Assembly: GCF_000739915.1 (NCBI RefSeq)
Contig: NZ_BBJT01000002.1
Coordinates: 1 to 64,000 of the forward strand
Origin: Paenibacillus chitinolyticus NBRC 15660
GTDB taxonomy: Bacteria; Bacillota; Bacilli; Paenibacillales; NBRC-103111
Direction of reading: 5' to 3'
Length of the DNA: 64,000 nt
Numbering within the stretch: the stretch's first letter is position 1; each line of letters starts with the position of its first letter. Shown here in pieces: positions 26,149 through 34,856 of the stretch. The notes under the pieces are model-generated. The model searched no databases, was not told the DNA's origin, and worked only from the letters and a program-made list of their open reading frames with translations. A program made the position numbers and the translations under genes.

Positions 26149-27099
26149 CTATATCGATTGACGTAAAATTATTCTGTAAGGAATCTCTACCTTTTCCTTA
26201 GATTTTTCAATTGTTAGATCGAAGGCTAGTTCACCGACTTTCACAAGTTGATGATCAACCGTGGATAGTTCCAGTCCAATTCCAACAGGCTGGTTCTCTT
26301 GTCCAATGATTGCTAAATCCTCCGGCACCCCAATCCCAATACTCCTTGCATACTTGTAAATACCTGTCGCAACCTCATCGCCATTCGCATAAATAGCGGT
26401 TGGATTTAACTCACTCTGAAGAAGTTGTTGTGCCGCTCTTACACCGTCGGCAATGCTGTAGCAATCCTTGATATGATATTCCGGTGGAAAATTCCCGAAT
26501 ATTTGCTGATATGCTTTTATCGTCAGTTGAGTACTATTGCTTTCTTCTCCTCTTGCTGTCGTAAAAGCGACGTGTGAATGTCCTTTATCCTTTAGAATTT
26601 GAAATGTCTCTAAGTAAGATCCATACCGATCCATATAAGCACAACCAATTTCAGGATGTTCTGTATATTCGCATGCGACGATTGCCCCATATTTAGTGAA
26701 TGGAATAATGGCATCCCAAGAATTCGCACGAGAGGTGATGATGATTCCATCTAGTTGTTTATTTTTCAGCTTATTTAAATAGCTGAGCTCTTTTTCTGTG
26801 TTGTACTTAGTAGGCAGAACCATCACTGTATAATCACGTTCGACCGATCGATTAAGAATACCGTGAAGCAATTGATCAAAGGCTTGATTGTTATTGTACG
26901 GCATGATTACACCAAAACTTCTTGTTTCCTTGCGAATTAAATCGACAGCCGAGCGGTTTGGAACATAGTCCAATTCATCAATCACACGCTGCACAGCAGC
27001 CTTCTTCAATTGTGATACATAAGGATGGTGGTTCAACACTCTTGATACTGTAGAAACTGACACTCCTGCACGTCTTGCAATATCATTAATATTTGCCAT
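26149..27099 (-). CDS. LacI-family transcriptional regulator
   Basis: A 316-residue regulator. The N-terminal HTH NINDIARRAGVSVSTVSRVLNHHPYVS and hinge VIDELDYVPNRSAVDL are typical of LacI/GalR. The periplasmic-binding-like sensor domain follows (FGVIMPYNNNQAF, LDGIIITSRAN, HVAFTTARG, AIYANGDEVATGI). ATG 27099 is chosen with GGGATGG upstream; a longer start at 27126 is possible. The gene stands alone. The nearest upstream gene is the amino-acid-oxidase-like flavoprotein, whose product is not an obvious sugar enzyme, so the target is unclear. A palindromic CAAGAACTTG lies just before the start. Confidence 0.9.
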   Translation of the reverse strand: MANINDIARRAGVSVSTVSRVLNHHPYVSQLKKAAVQRVIDELDYVPNRSAVDLIRKETRSFGVIMPYNNNQAFDQLLHGILNRSVERDYTVMVLPTKYNTEKELSYLNKLKNKQLDGIIITSRANSWDAIIPFTKYGAIVACEYTEHPEIGCAYMDRYGSYLETFQILKDKGHSHVAFTTARGEESNSTQLTIKAYQQIFGNFPPEYHIKDCYSIADGVRAAQQLLQSELNPTAIYANGDEVATGIYKYARSIGIGVPEDLAIIGQENQPVGIGLELSTVDHQLVKVGELAFDLTIEKSKEKVEIPYRIILRQSI

Positions 27100-27309
27100 A
27101 GTCACCATCCCGTACAACTTCATCAAGAACTTGTATCGTTAAATAACAAGAATATATATCGTTTCCCGTGCCGGTTCAATTGCCGCTCCCGCTACTGCGT
27201 TAATGGCGATGACATCATTATAGACGAAATATACATCAGTTTCTCAAGAAACTTTACATTTAACAACTGAACCAGCTTTTAGGATCATCTTTTTCTTTGG
27301 CGTATAATC

Positions 27310-27413
27310 TAGCATCTCCCCACACGGGTATGAAGTCCCTGAGCTGCAACTTTCTTAGCTATTCCGGCATTTACTGCTTCTTCTTCCAGTGCTGCAACGT
27401 AATACTCAAACGT
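27310..27413 (-). pseudogene. short coding remnant after the flavoprotein gene
   Basis: In frame after the flavoprotein stop, 33 codons read FEYYVAALEEEAVNAGIA, then KKVAAQGLHTRVGRC before TAG. It looks like the end of another, deleted gene; the family is not recognised. The rest of the 27100-27413 gap holds no gene or clear signal that I can see. Confidence 0.3.
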
Positions 27414-28457
27414 TTAAAATCTGGATAACCGGCAGCTGTCTAATTCTTTCATTCGTACGTTGTCTATGATTTCGCTTGCAGCCAAGTGACTAATAACAGG
27501 AGCCAGCGTAATGGCTGCATGCATAACGGTTAGATACAGCCCCTTTACCTGATTACAAAAGCCAACAATGGGGTATCCGTCTACGGGCATAGGTCTCATT
27601 CCTACCTTGATACTTTCCAATTCCAATTTCTCTCCGCCTTTTAAACCATGACGCAGGATTTCAAACGTTCGTTTTCCAATTTCCTCCGGCCCATTTTCTC
27701 CGGACTCATCCCTGTAATCTTCGGCCGCTATGAGCGTATCGTCGGTTAGTTGTCTTGCTTCAAATTGTGAATTCGAGATTAAAGTATGGATTAACTTTTC
27801 ATTCGATTTCATGCGAATAATAATAGAAGGCGAAGGAGCGACAGGAACATCAAGGCCTAACGGCTTGCAAAGTTCCGGTAAAGCAGCGCCGGTTGCTACT
27901 ACGATAACATCCGATTCGATAAAACCGTTTGAGGTTTGAACGCCAATAACCTTGGCATCCTCTGTCCTTATTTTCATTACTTTCGTATCAAAAAGTATTT
28001 TCGCTCCCTTTTCTTTAGCCTTATCCACCAAAAGCTTTGTTGTCCAAATAGGATCAATAGCGCCTTCTTCACGCGCGTAAGCAGCTTCTTCGGGATATTC
28101 CCTCAAGTTAGGCTCCAGCTCCATGATCTGCTGTCGATTTAATTTTTGTATATAAGACTCCTCCATACTTGCAGGAACTCCCCATGTCAGTGCGCCGTGC
28201 CAGTTTATCTTTAACTCAGTTAGTTCTTTTTCTAATGCATGGTATTCGGTTAGTGCTGCATCATATAAATGCCGATAATTTTGTAAAACCCGGCTTGATG
28301 AATGAATCCAAGCGAAAGATTTTTCGGTTACTTCACACGCAGCCGTTGAATTGCACTCGATTAAAGTGACATCCTGATTGCGCTTTGCCAAGTTGTAAGC
28401 CATTGATGCGCCAACAATCCCTGCACCAATCACTACAATTTTTTGTTTCCTAACCAT
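27414..28457 (-). CDS. FAD-dependent oxidoreductase of the D-amino-acid oxidase (DAO) family
   Basis: A 347-residue flavoprotein. The Rossmann FAD motif is at the N-terminus (VVIGAGIVGASMAYNLAKR with the acidic end LIEC), the middle has DVIVVATGAALPEL, and the C-terminal FAD/substrate part reads VGMRPMPVDGYPIVGF and ends DSCRLSRF, typical for the family. It would oxidise a secondary or primary amine such as glycine, sarcosine or a D-amino acid. ATG 28457 has GGAGG 8 bases upstream. It stands alone in a region with two small gene remnants. Confidence 0.85.
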   Translation of the reverse strand: MVRKQKIVVIGAGIVGASMAYNLAKRNQDVTLIECNSTAACEVTEKSFAWIHSSSRVLQNYRHLYDAALTEYHALEKELTELKINWHGALTWGVPASMEESYIQKLNRQQIMELEPNLREYPEEAAYAREEGAIDPIWTTKLLVDKAKEKGAKILFDTKVMKIRTEDAKVIGVQTSNGFIESDVIVVATGAALPELCKPLGLDVPVAPSPSIIIRMKSNEKLIHTLISNSQFEARQLTDDTLIAAEDYRDESGENGPEEIGKRTFEILRHGLKGGEKLELESIKVGMRPMPVDGYPIVGFCNQVKGLYLTVMHAAITLAPVISHLAASEIIDNVRMKELDSCRLSRF

Positions 28458-28559
28458 GAATGTTTCCTCCCACCTTCCTATTTCGCCTTAACCATACAAT
28501 AGATATCTAAATATTTCTTAGGAATGTATCGTTATAAATTAATTTTCCTGCCAGTATGA

Positions 28560-28592
28560 GGAAAAGGCTGCCGATTGTGTCGGTAGCCTTTG
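28560..28592 (-). terminator. intrinsic terminator of the PepSY gene
   Basis: AAGGCTGCCGA / TCGGTAGCCTT with a 5-base loop and one G-U pair, followed on the minus strand by TTTTCC. Confidence 0.7.
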
Positions 28593-28663
28593 TTATGAGA
28601 TTTGATTGTTGAACATCTGTTTGGTCGTTTCCTCCAGGTTTCATCGGGTACTACCTGAAATGT

Positions 28664-30031
28664 CTACTTGGCAATATTCATATTTTGAAATTTCTTTTTA
28701 AAAGAAAGAATAATTTCAATCAACACGGCCAAAATTAAGGAAATGCCAAATAGCGGCATCATACATCCTAATAAGAGCATGAAAATAATAAATCCAACCG
28801 ATAACTTACTTGATAGGTTCGGTGGAGCCGACAAGGAATTCTTCTTTTTCCGAGTTAACCACGTTCTAAAGCCCCAGAAAATAACGAGTAAGAACAAAAG
28901 ACATACAACCAGATTCAGTACTTTATTGAGCCAGCCGAATAAGTGGCCTTCATGCAGCGGGATTCCCCATGTAAACCATTTGGCTAGAATTCCATAATCT
29001 TCAAAACCGACCTTTGAAATCAATTTACCGCTATACTGATCAAAATAGGCTGTTACTTCATCATACGGGCTAACGTCTAAGCCGGTCACTCCCGTATTAC
29101 TACTTTTAGAAACGGTATATACCCCTTGCTCATTTTTTGGGTAAATGATGGAGTATGGCTTGGAAATATCGGCTTGCTTAACCTCGTTCATCAACTGTTG
29201 GACCGCGATCATCCCGCTTGGGTTGGACGTATGATCCATGGCAGCCATCCCGTTGTGTTCAGCATGAGATCCTCCGGTTGAAGCCGGCGGCTCATTTTTA
29301 CGAGTAGCCCAAGGAATTTCGCTTATATCCGAAGTAGGCGGATTTTGTTTTAATGCCGGAGTTCCAATAGACGGATACTTTTGAGCTGCGGAGTATATAA
29401 AATCACCCATAAGAGCTGACCAAGGCAATCCGGTAAAAATAATGATCACCATTGGAATTGTAATGATCGTACCTATCAGCGCATGCCATTTCAGATTCTT
29501 TTGCCGCTTGCTTGGATTCGGCTCCTTCTTCAATGCCCTTCCTTTGAATGTCATATAAATACCGGATAGAAGCAGGAAGATTGCCCAGCATGCGGCCAAT
29601 TCAACTAAGTAGTTAACAACAGTTCCCCCCACAAATAGTGAACTATGGACCTCTCTCATCACATTGGAAAACGTATATTTTGGATTTTGGCTGCCGACAA
29701 TTTGATAATTCGAATCTAAAAATACATATTTTTGATCGCCATCTTTATTTGTCATCGTTAAACGCGTATTGTACGGATCCTCTAACACAATAACTTTTGA
29801 AACCGAATAGTCCTTGAATGTTTGCTTTGCTTTCTCCATACCTTGATCGATCGTCAATTGTTCGGTTTGGCTGCTTTGGTTAAAAAATTCATTCTTGTAC
29901 CAATTATTTTCTACATTTGTATAAAACAAATACCCAATACCGCTTAATGTTAGCGTAATAAGAAGCGGCGTAATAAACAATGCGGCGTAAAAATGCCATC
30001 GCCAAAAACGAGTATAATTTGTTTTTTCCAT
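28664..30031 (-). CDS. PepSY-associated membrane protein (PepSY_TM family)
   Basis: A 455-residue membrane protein with the PepSY_TM layout: first helix after WRWHFYAALFITPLLITLTLSG, an extracytoplasmic PepSY-like segment, HSSLFVGGTVVNYLVELAACW, KWHALIGTIITIPMVIIIFTGLPW, a His-rich loop (HAEHNGMAAMDHTSN), and a final pair of helices after GIPLHEGHLFGWLNK. Relatives are often linked to iron or siderophore reduction, and conserved HxxH-like pairs may carry haem. The start is one of three adjacent ATG codons; the third (30031) best fits the GAAGGG RBS. It stands alone with its own terminator. Confidence 0.85.
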   Translation of the reverse strand: MEKTNYTRFWRWHFYAALFITPLLITLTLSGIGYLFYTNVENNWYKNEFFNQSSQTEQLTIDQGMEKAKQTFKDYSVSKVIVLEDPYNTRLTMTNKDGDQKYVFLDSNYQIVGSQNPKYTFSNVMREVHSSLFVGGTVVNYLVELAACWAIFLLLSGIYMTFKGRALKKEPNPSKRQKNLKWHALIGTIITIPMVIIIFTGLPWSALMGDFIYSAAQKYPSIGTPALKQNPPTSDISEIPWATRKNEPPASTGGSHAEHNGMAAMDHTSNPSGMIAVQQLMNEVKQADISKPYSIIYPKNEQGVYTVSKSSNTGVTGLDVSPYDEVTAYFDQYSGKLISKVGFEDYGILAKWFTWGIPLHEGHLFGWLNKVLNLVVCLLFLLVIFWGFRTWLTRKKKNSLSAPPNLSSKLSVGFIIFMLLLGCMMPLFGISLILAVLIEIILSFKKKFQNMNIAK

Positions 30032-30203
30032 CATCATTTCCCTTCATTTTTCTTGCAGTCTTTACTAATTATAGCCATACGGTTTCTCGTTACAATGACT
30101 CAATTGGGCTATTTCTAGCATTCTCGAGACACAAGTTGTTCATATAACCATGGTCGGCGAATTAATCTCCGTTGCGCTTAAGGATACAAGTTCTTATCCC
30201 TAC

Positions 30204-30262
30204 AAAAACACCTTCAAAATTGTCCTCCGCGTCTTACGACTTGGAAGATTTTTTTGAAGGTG
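30204..30262 (-). terminator. probable terminator of the NRPS/PKS operon
   Basis: CACCTTCAAAA (30209-30219) pairs with TTTTGAAGGTG (30252-30262) across a long loop. On the minus strand TTTTTGT follows. It is the only strong hairpin between the M20 gene and the PepSY gene. Nothing else is seen in 30032-30390. Confidence 0.65.
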
Positions 30263-30390
30263 CTTCTATTTGTCTCACGCTATGAGGTTAGTTCCCGGTG
30301 AACGTCGCCCTGAACTTGGGCTATTCTTCAATGCACAACTTGCATGTTCCTTGCCGTCAACGGTTAACGGCATGTGCATGGCAAGCTGCT

Positions 30391-31779
30391 CTAACCATCC
30401 GATGACAGCGGCTGCGCTCCGTACCGCTCCAGCACCCGGTAAATCGCATCCGTGCCGAACCCGATCGCTTCTACGGGAATGCGTTCATCCGCCGCATGAA
30501 TCAGTTTGGTAAACTGCATGTCCTTGGGAAGCGGCATTGGCAGGAAACCGTAGGTTTGGATGCCGAGCCTCGCAAACAATCTTCCGTCCGTTCCTCCGGG
30601 CAGCAGCATCGGCACGGGAACGGCCTCCTTATCCGCTTCTTTCAGCACATCGGACAGCAAACCGAACATCCCCATGTCGGGAGCTGCGGCGCATGGGTCA
30701 TGGCGGAGGACTTCCAGCCCGATCGAATCATGAATCGCGAATCGGCGCAGTTCGTCCATAAATTGCTGCGGAGTGACGCCCGGCAGCGTTCGGCCGTCCA
30801 GCTCGACCGTAATTTCGCTTGGATGAACGTTGATTTTCTCGCCGCCGCGAACGACGGTCGCGCTGACCGTATTTCGCAGAAGCGGGGCGAACGTCTCGCC
30901 CTTTTCCCCCAGAAGCTTCAGGATGACGCCCCCCAGCCGGGGGCGCAGCAGCCCTCTCAGCAGCAGCGCCGGCAGCAGCGGCAGTGCGGAGGCCATGCCT
31001 TCAATCATCAACCGGGCGGCCGGTACCGCACGGATCGGCAGCTTATTCCTGCTAAGCGATTGAAGCATGTTCCCCAATTGCGCCATACAGTCGGCTCCCG
31101 GATTGCCCATGGAGCCGTGGCCACCGTCTCCTCGAATCGTCGCTTTGAGCCAACATAGCTGCTTCTCCGCCACCATAATCGGATAAAAGGTTTTCCCCAA
31201 CGCATGAAACGAGAAGCCGCCGAACTCGCCGAGCGCATACTTTACGCCCGTAAAATAATCGGCATGCCGCTCTACCAGGAAGGAAGCCCCGTATTCGCCC
31301 CCTGCTTCCTCGTCGCTGACAATCGCCAGAATGAGATCGCCGCGCAGCGGCAGCTTGCGGACATGCGCGCGGAGGAAAGCCGATACGAGCATTGCCACGC
31401 CGCCTTTCATATCAAGGGCGCCACGTCCCCAGACGAAGCCGCCCTCAATGTCGCCCCTGAACGGGTCGCGGCTCCAGGCTTGCTTGTCTGTGCCAACGAC
31501 GTCGACATGCCCGTACAGCAGCAGCGGCGGTGCCTCCCCGCTGCCCTTTATCCTGGCCAGCAGATTGGGCCGGGCCGGATCAAGCGCATAGATCCGCGTC
31601 TCAATGCCCGCATTCTCAAGCAGTCGCCGGATATACATGATGCATGCGGCTTCCTCGCCCGGCGGATTTGTTGTATTAAAGCGGATCAATGCCTGCAAAA
31701 TCTCCACGGGAGACGGCAGCTCCGCCGGGCGCTCGACTTCATCTTGACCCAACTCATCATTTGCCAGCCGGATACCCAT
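30391..31779 (-). CDS. M20-family metallopeptidase, last gene of the biosynthetic operon
   Basis: A 462-residue zinc peptidase of the M20 (ArgE/DapE/CPG2) family. Metal and catalytic motifs are all present: GHVDVVG with the catalytic Asp, VWGRGALDMKGG, SDEEAGGEYG with the catalytic Glu pair, and a late His in FTKLIHAADE. The dimerisation insert follows about residue 200. M20 enzymes split amide bonds of acyl-amino acids or dipeptides. In this operon it could trim the N-acyl peptide (prodrug activation or self-protection) or recycle misloaded products. ATG 31779 has AAGGAG 7 bases upstream. The gene starts 14 bases after the malonyltransferase stop. Confidence 0.88.
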   Translation of the reverse strand: MGIRLANDELGQDEVERPAELPSPVEILQALIRFNTTNPPGEEAACIMYIRRLLENAGIETRIYALDPARPNLLARIKGSGEAPPLLLYGHVDVVGTDKQAWSRDPFRGDIEGGFVWGRGALDMKGGVAMLVSAFLRAHVRKLPLRGDLILAIVSDEEAGGEYGASFLVERHADYFTGVKYALGEFGGFSFHALGKTFYPIMVAEKQLCWLKATIRGDGGHGSMGNPGADCMAQLGNMLQSLSRNKLPIRAVPAARLMIEGMASALPLLPALLLRGLLRPRLGGVILKLLGEKGETFAPLLRNTVSATVVRGGEKINVHPSEITVELDGRTLPGVTPQQFMDELRRFAIHDSIGLEVLRHDPCAAAPDMGMFGLLSDVLKEADKEAVPVPMLLPGGTDGRLFARLGIQTYGFLPMPLPKDMQFTKLIHAADERIPVEAIGFGTDAIYRVLERYGAQPLSSDG

Positions 31780-31793
31780 GCCCACGCTCCTTC

Positions 31794-33074
31794 CTATACT
31801 AGACTGCCCGCGTATGGCCGGTCGGCAGGAGAAACGCCTGGCAAGCCGCGCAGGCCGAACTCACCCTGCAGTCTTGCATACCGCCGCTCCTGCTCTTCGG
31901 CGGACGTGCCTTTGGTGCGAAACACCGATTCCAGCATCGCCAGCGCTTGCCGAACATGCGCTTCCGCCACTTGCTCTCCCGTCTCCCGCAACCGATCGAC
32001 CAGCTGCTGCACGCCGCGGTAAGGCGAAACCACGCCTTGTTCATATTCACCCTTGTTCCAGTTGCGGTTGCGGACGCAAGTGGCGATAGCCAGACAACGA
32101 TTCAGCAGATCAATCGAATAAGCGTCCGTTTGCCGGCTTGCGGCAACCAGATGCGCCTCATCCTCCTTGTCGTCAAAAGCGAATACGCGCAGTGCGTCCG
32201 ATGGAGCCAGCCGTTTCAATACATTGCCCGGACCCAGTTCCACGGCAGCGGCAACGCCAATGCTTTTCTGGAATGTAAGGACCGCCGGCCAATTGACGGG
32301 GTCCGTCAATCCCCTTGCCAGCATACCCGGGATCTCCGCCGTATTTCCGAAAGGCAGACCCGTCAAGGAGGAAACTACGGGAAAATCCATTTCTCCAAAC
32401 GAGACGCGGGTCAGCACTTCGGCAAATTGCGCCGCCGCCGGCGCCATCAACGGACTATGAAACGGCGCGCTTACCTGCAGCGGAATGACTGCGGCCCCGT
32501 GGGCGGACAGTCTTTCTGACGCTTCATGGACGGCCTCTTTGTGGCCCGAAATCACCGTTTGCCGCTCTGAGTTCATATTCGATACCACAACAATACGACT
32601 TCCGTCCGTGCAGCCTGCGCTGATTTCCAAGCATACTTTGGCGACAACATCGGGACTCGGCCCGTTCACGGCGGCCATCGAACCGATCCCCGCAGCGGCG
32701 GCCCCTTGCATCAACTCGCCGCGGCGGCGTACAAGCCTGAGCGCATCCGGGAACGTTATGGCTCCCGCGCAGGTTAAAGCGGTAATCTCGCCCAGGCTGT
32801 GGCCGGCGGCCATCGCAGGTAGGTATCCCCATTCCCGGCTGTAGACGCGGTACATCGCCACGCCAAGCGCAAGAATGGCGGGTTGGGCATTGTCCGTCCG
32901 CGTCAGCTCCGTTATCGGGCCTTCATACATCAGGCTGTCAAGGCGCATGCCCAGCGCTTCGTTCGCTTCCTCCATCGTCGCTTTGACAACCGGATGCCGC
33001 TCGCTCAGCGTTTTTCCCATTCCGACGCGCTGCGAGCCCTGACCGGGAAACCATATCGCATGTTTGTTCAGCAT
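31794..33074 (-). CDS. trans-acting malonyl-CoA:ACP acyltransferase with C-terminal extension
   Basis: A 426-residue acyltransferase of the FabD/trans-AT kind. It shows GQGSQ near the N-terminus, catalytic serine in GHSLGE (Ser about 93), and the His motif FHSPLM (His about 206). The AT core ends near residue 300. A further 120 residues, mostly helical and charged (RLRETGEQVAEAHVRQALAMLE), are unlike housekeeping FabD. The KS-containing synthetase has no AT domain, so this enzyme most likely loads malonate onto its ACP in trans. It lies 21 bases after the thioesterase gene. Confidence 0.9.
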   Translation of the reverse strand: MLNKHAIWFPGQGSQRVGMGKTLSERHPVVKATMEEANEALGMRLDSLMYEGPITELTRTDNAQPAILALGVAMYRVYSREWGYLPAMAAGHSLGEITALTCAGAITFPDALRLVRRRGELMQGAAAAGIGSMAAVNGPSPDVVAKVCLEISAGCTDGSRIVVVSNMNSERQTVISGHKEAVHEASERLSAHGAAVIPLQVSAPFHSPLMAPAAAQFAEVLTRVSFGEMDFPVVSSLTGLPFGNTAEIPGMLARGLTDPVNWPAVLTFQKSIGVAAAVELGPGNVLKRLAPSDALRVFAFDDKEDEAHLVAASRQTDAYSIDLLNRCLAIATCVRNRNWNKGEYEQGVVSPYRGVQQLVDRLRETGEQVAEAHVRQALAMLESVFRTKGTSAEEQERRYARLQGEFGLRGLPGVSPADRPYAGSLV

Positions 33075-33095
33075 CTTCCATCACGCTCCTCAGGG

Positions 33096-33812
33096 TCAGA
33101 TCGGGGCAGGCGCCTCGGTCAGCATTTTGTTTATCACCGATACAACATCGGATTCCCGCTCATGCAGGAAAAAATGTCCGCCTTCAAACAGCATCAGCTC
33201 GCAGCCTCCCGTCGCATAACGCTCCCATTCACAGAGCGGGCCTTTGACGGAGTCGTCATCCTTGCCGCTCAAGATGGTGAGCCGGAGCGGCAGCCGCGGC
33301 CGCATCCGATGCTCGTATTCGCCGACAAGCTTGAAGTCGGCTCTTAGGATCGGCATAAACATATCCAGCAGCTCCCGATGCCGGAACAGCTCGTCCGGCA
33401 TGCCTCCGAGCCGTTTCACTTCCTCGAGAAACTCGTCATCCGGAAGCGTATGGATCCGGCGAGCCTTCTCCTGCTCGCAATGCGGCGCCCCTCTGCCGGA
33501 GAGGAAGACTGCCGCAGGCAGCGGGAATCCTTCCTCCCGCAGCGCATGCAGCACCTCATACCCGAGCAGGCTGCCCATGCTGTGGCCGAAAAAAGCATAT
33601 GAGTCGGAGCTAAGGGCCGTCTCCCTCACCAGCGGCAGTAAATCCCGCACGGCTTCCGCCGCGTCCGCATAGAACGGCTCGTCCATGCGGCTTCCTCTGC
33701 CAGCCAGTTCGGCCGGCACCAGGCGCACGCCAGGATGAAGCCGGTTTGTCCAGCGTTTGTACACTTGGGCAGAGCCTCCTGCATAGGGCAAACAAATTAA
33801 AGATATCGTCAT
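33096..33812 (-). CDS. type II thioesterase
   Basis: A 238-residue alpha/beta hydrolase of the external (type II) thioesterase group. It begins with the typical ISLICLPYAGGSA, has the nucleophile motif GHSMG (Ser about 78) and the catalytic His in GGHFFL. Such enzymes remove stalled acyl or misprimed groups from carrier proteins. They do not normally release the product, which matters here because neither synthetase has an integral thioesterase. GGGAGG precedes the ATG. It lies between the BtrH-like and malonyltransferase genes. Confidence 0.93.
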   Translation of the reverse strand: MTISLICLPYAGGSAQVYKRWTNRLHPGVRLVPAELAGRGSRMDEPFYADAAEAVRDLLPLVRETALSSDSYAFFGHSMGSLLGYEVLHALREEGFPLPAAVFLSGRGAPHCEQEKARRIHTLPDDEFLEEVKRLGGMPDELFRHRELLDMFMPILRADFKLVGEYEHRMRPRLPLRLTILSGKDDDSVKGPLCEWERYATGGCELMLFEGGHFFLHERESDVVSVINKMLTEAPAPI

Positions 33813-33851
33813 AACGCCCGCCTCCCGGGTAACATGTTGACGCAGCGGCCT

Positions 33852-34823
33852 TTACGCGCCGGCGACAAGCGTGGTCCAGAACGCTTTTTCCTTCGCAAAC
33901 AAATCGTCCGCGAGTGCCAGCTCTCTGCCGCGTTCGAAGTCCCCCGTCACAAAGCGGTCCTTCACCAGATCCCATCCGTCCCTCACTGCGCCAAGCTGAA
34001 CGGACAGCGACTCATGCAGCGCTTCGCCGATCAGCCCCTTCTCCCGCATGGAGCGGAGCAGCGACATGTTGGCGATATGCCGGTTGCAAATGATGTTGAC
34101 GCCGACAAGGCCATAGGTTAAATGTGCTTGCTTCTTCTCCGGGTCGGAATCTACATTCCACATGCCCTCTATTGAGAACTCGGCAAGTTCCCTTGCCAGC
34201 CGCTCCGCATTTTCTACCACCTCAGCCAGCTTCAACTCGTAGGGCTGAATCTTTTCATGCAGGTTGTATACGTAGAAGGCAGGTCCCAAATAGCTCGGGT
34301 TCACGTTGTATTCCGAGTTGCCGTACGCCTTGAGCAGCCTTTCCTCCGGCACTTCGTGCTCCTCGTAGCCCGCAAGCGTATCGTCAATAACGTAGAAAGT
34401 GCCGCGCTCCTTGTCGTAGCCGTTAAACAGCGAATAATGATACCAATGGAATTTTTTCCAGGCCATACTGCCCGGCAGCCAGTCATACAGATCGACGTTT
34501 ACGCTCAAGTTGCGTCCGCCCTCCAGCATCGCCCTGATTTCATCCGGCACCGTCTCTTTGCTGCGGAAATGACCGGGCTCGATATAGCGGATCACCTGCG
34601 ACAGCGGGAATCTAGCCGGATCGTCCATATAATACAGCGTGTCAATTGTCGGATAGCGAAAGTCCTTGTCTGTTGCGGCCTCCCAAGGATAGTACCGGTA
34701 AATGTTCAAATACGCCGCATCCCTGTAGCTGGGCTCCACCGACACCGCAATGGAAAACGCCTGGTTCAGCATGCAGTTCATCCAAAACTCGTTAAACGGT
34801 TTCCTTTCCATCGACAGCTTCAT
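33852..34823 (-). CDS. BtrH-like acyltransferase/peptidase-fold protein
   Basis: 323 residues. The N-terminal half has the papain-like arrangement of the BtrH N-terminal family: Cys17 in NCMLNQAF, His129 in HYSLFNGYD, Asp147/148 in VIDDTLAGY. In butirosin synthesis BtrH moves an amino-acyl group from a carrier protein to an aminoglycoside amine, so such proteins are acyl-transferases by a cysteine-like mechanism. The C-terminal half is helical (ELKLAEVVENAERLAREL). It lies directly after the terminal condensation domain, with AGGAGG before the ATG and 33 bases after the KS-NRPS stop. It could take part in releasing or decorating the product; this is inference. Confidence 0.75.
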   Translation of the reverse strand: MKLSMERKPFNEFWMNCMLNQAFSIAVSVEPSYRDAAYLNIYRYYPWEAATDKDFRYPTIDTLYYMDDPARFPLSQVIRYIEPGHFRSKETVPDEIRAMLEGGRNLSVNVDLYDWLPGSMAWKKFHWYHYSLFNGYDKERGTFYVIDDTLAGYEEHEVPEERLLKAYGNSEYNVNPSYLGPAFYVYNLHEKIQPYELKLAEVVENAERLARELAEFSIEGMWNVDSDPEKKQAHLTYGLVGVNIICNRHIANMSLLRSMREKGLIGEALHESLSVQLGAVRDGWDLVKDRFVTGDFERGRELALADDLFAKEKAFWTTLVAGA

Positions 34824-34856
34824 CGTTCCCCGCCTCCTTAGGCTTATAATGTTGGT

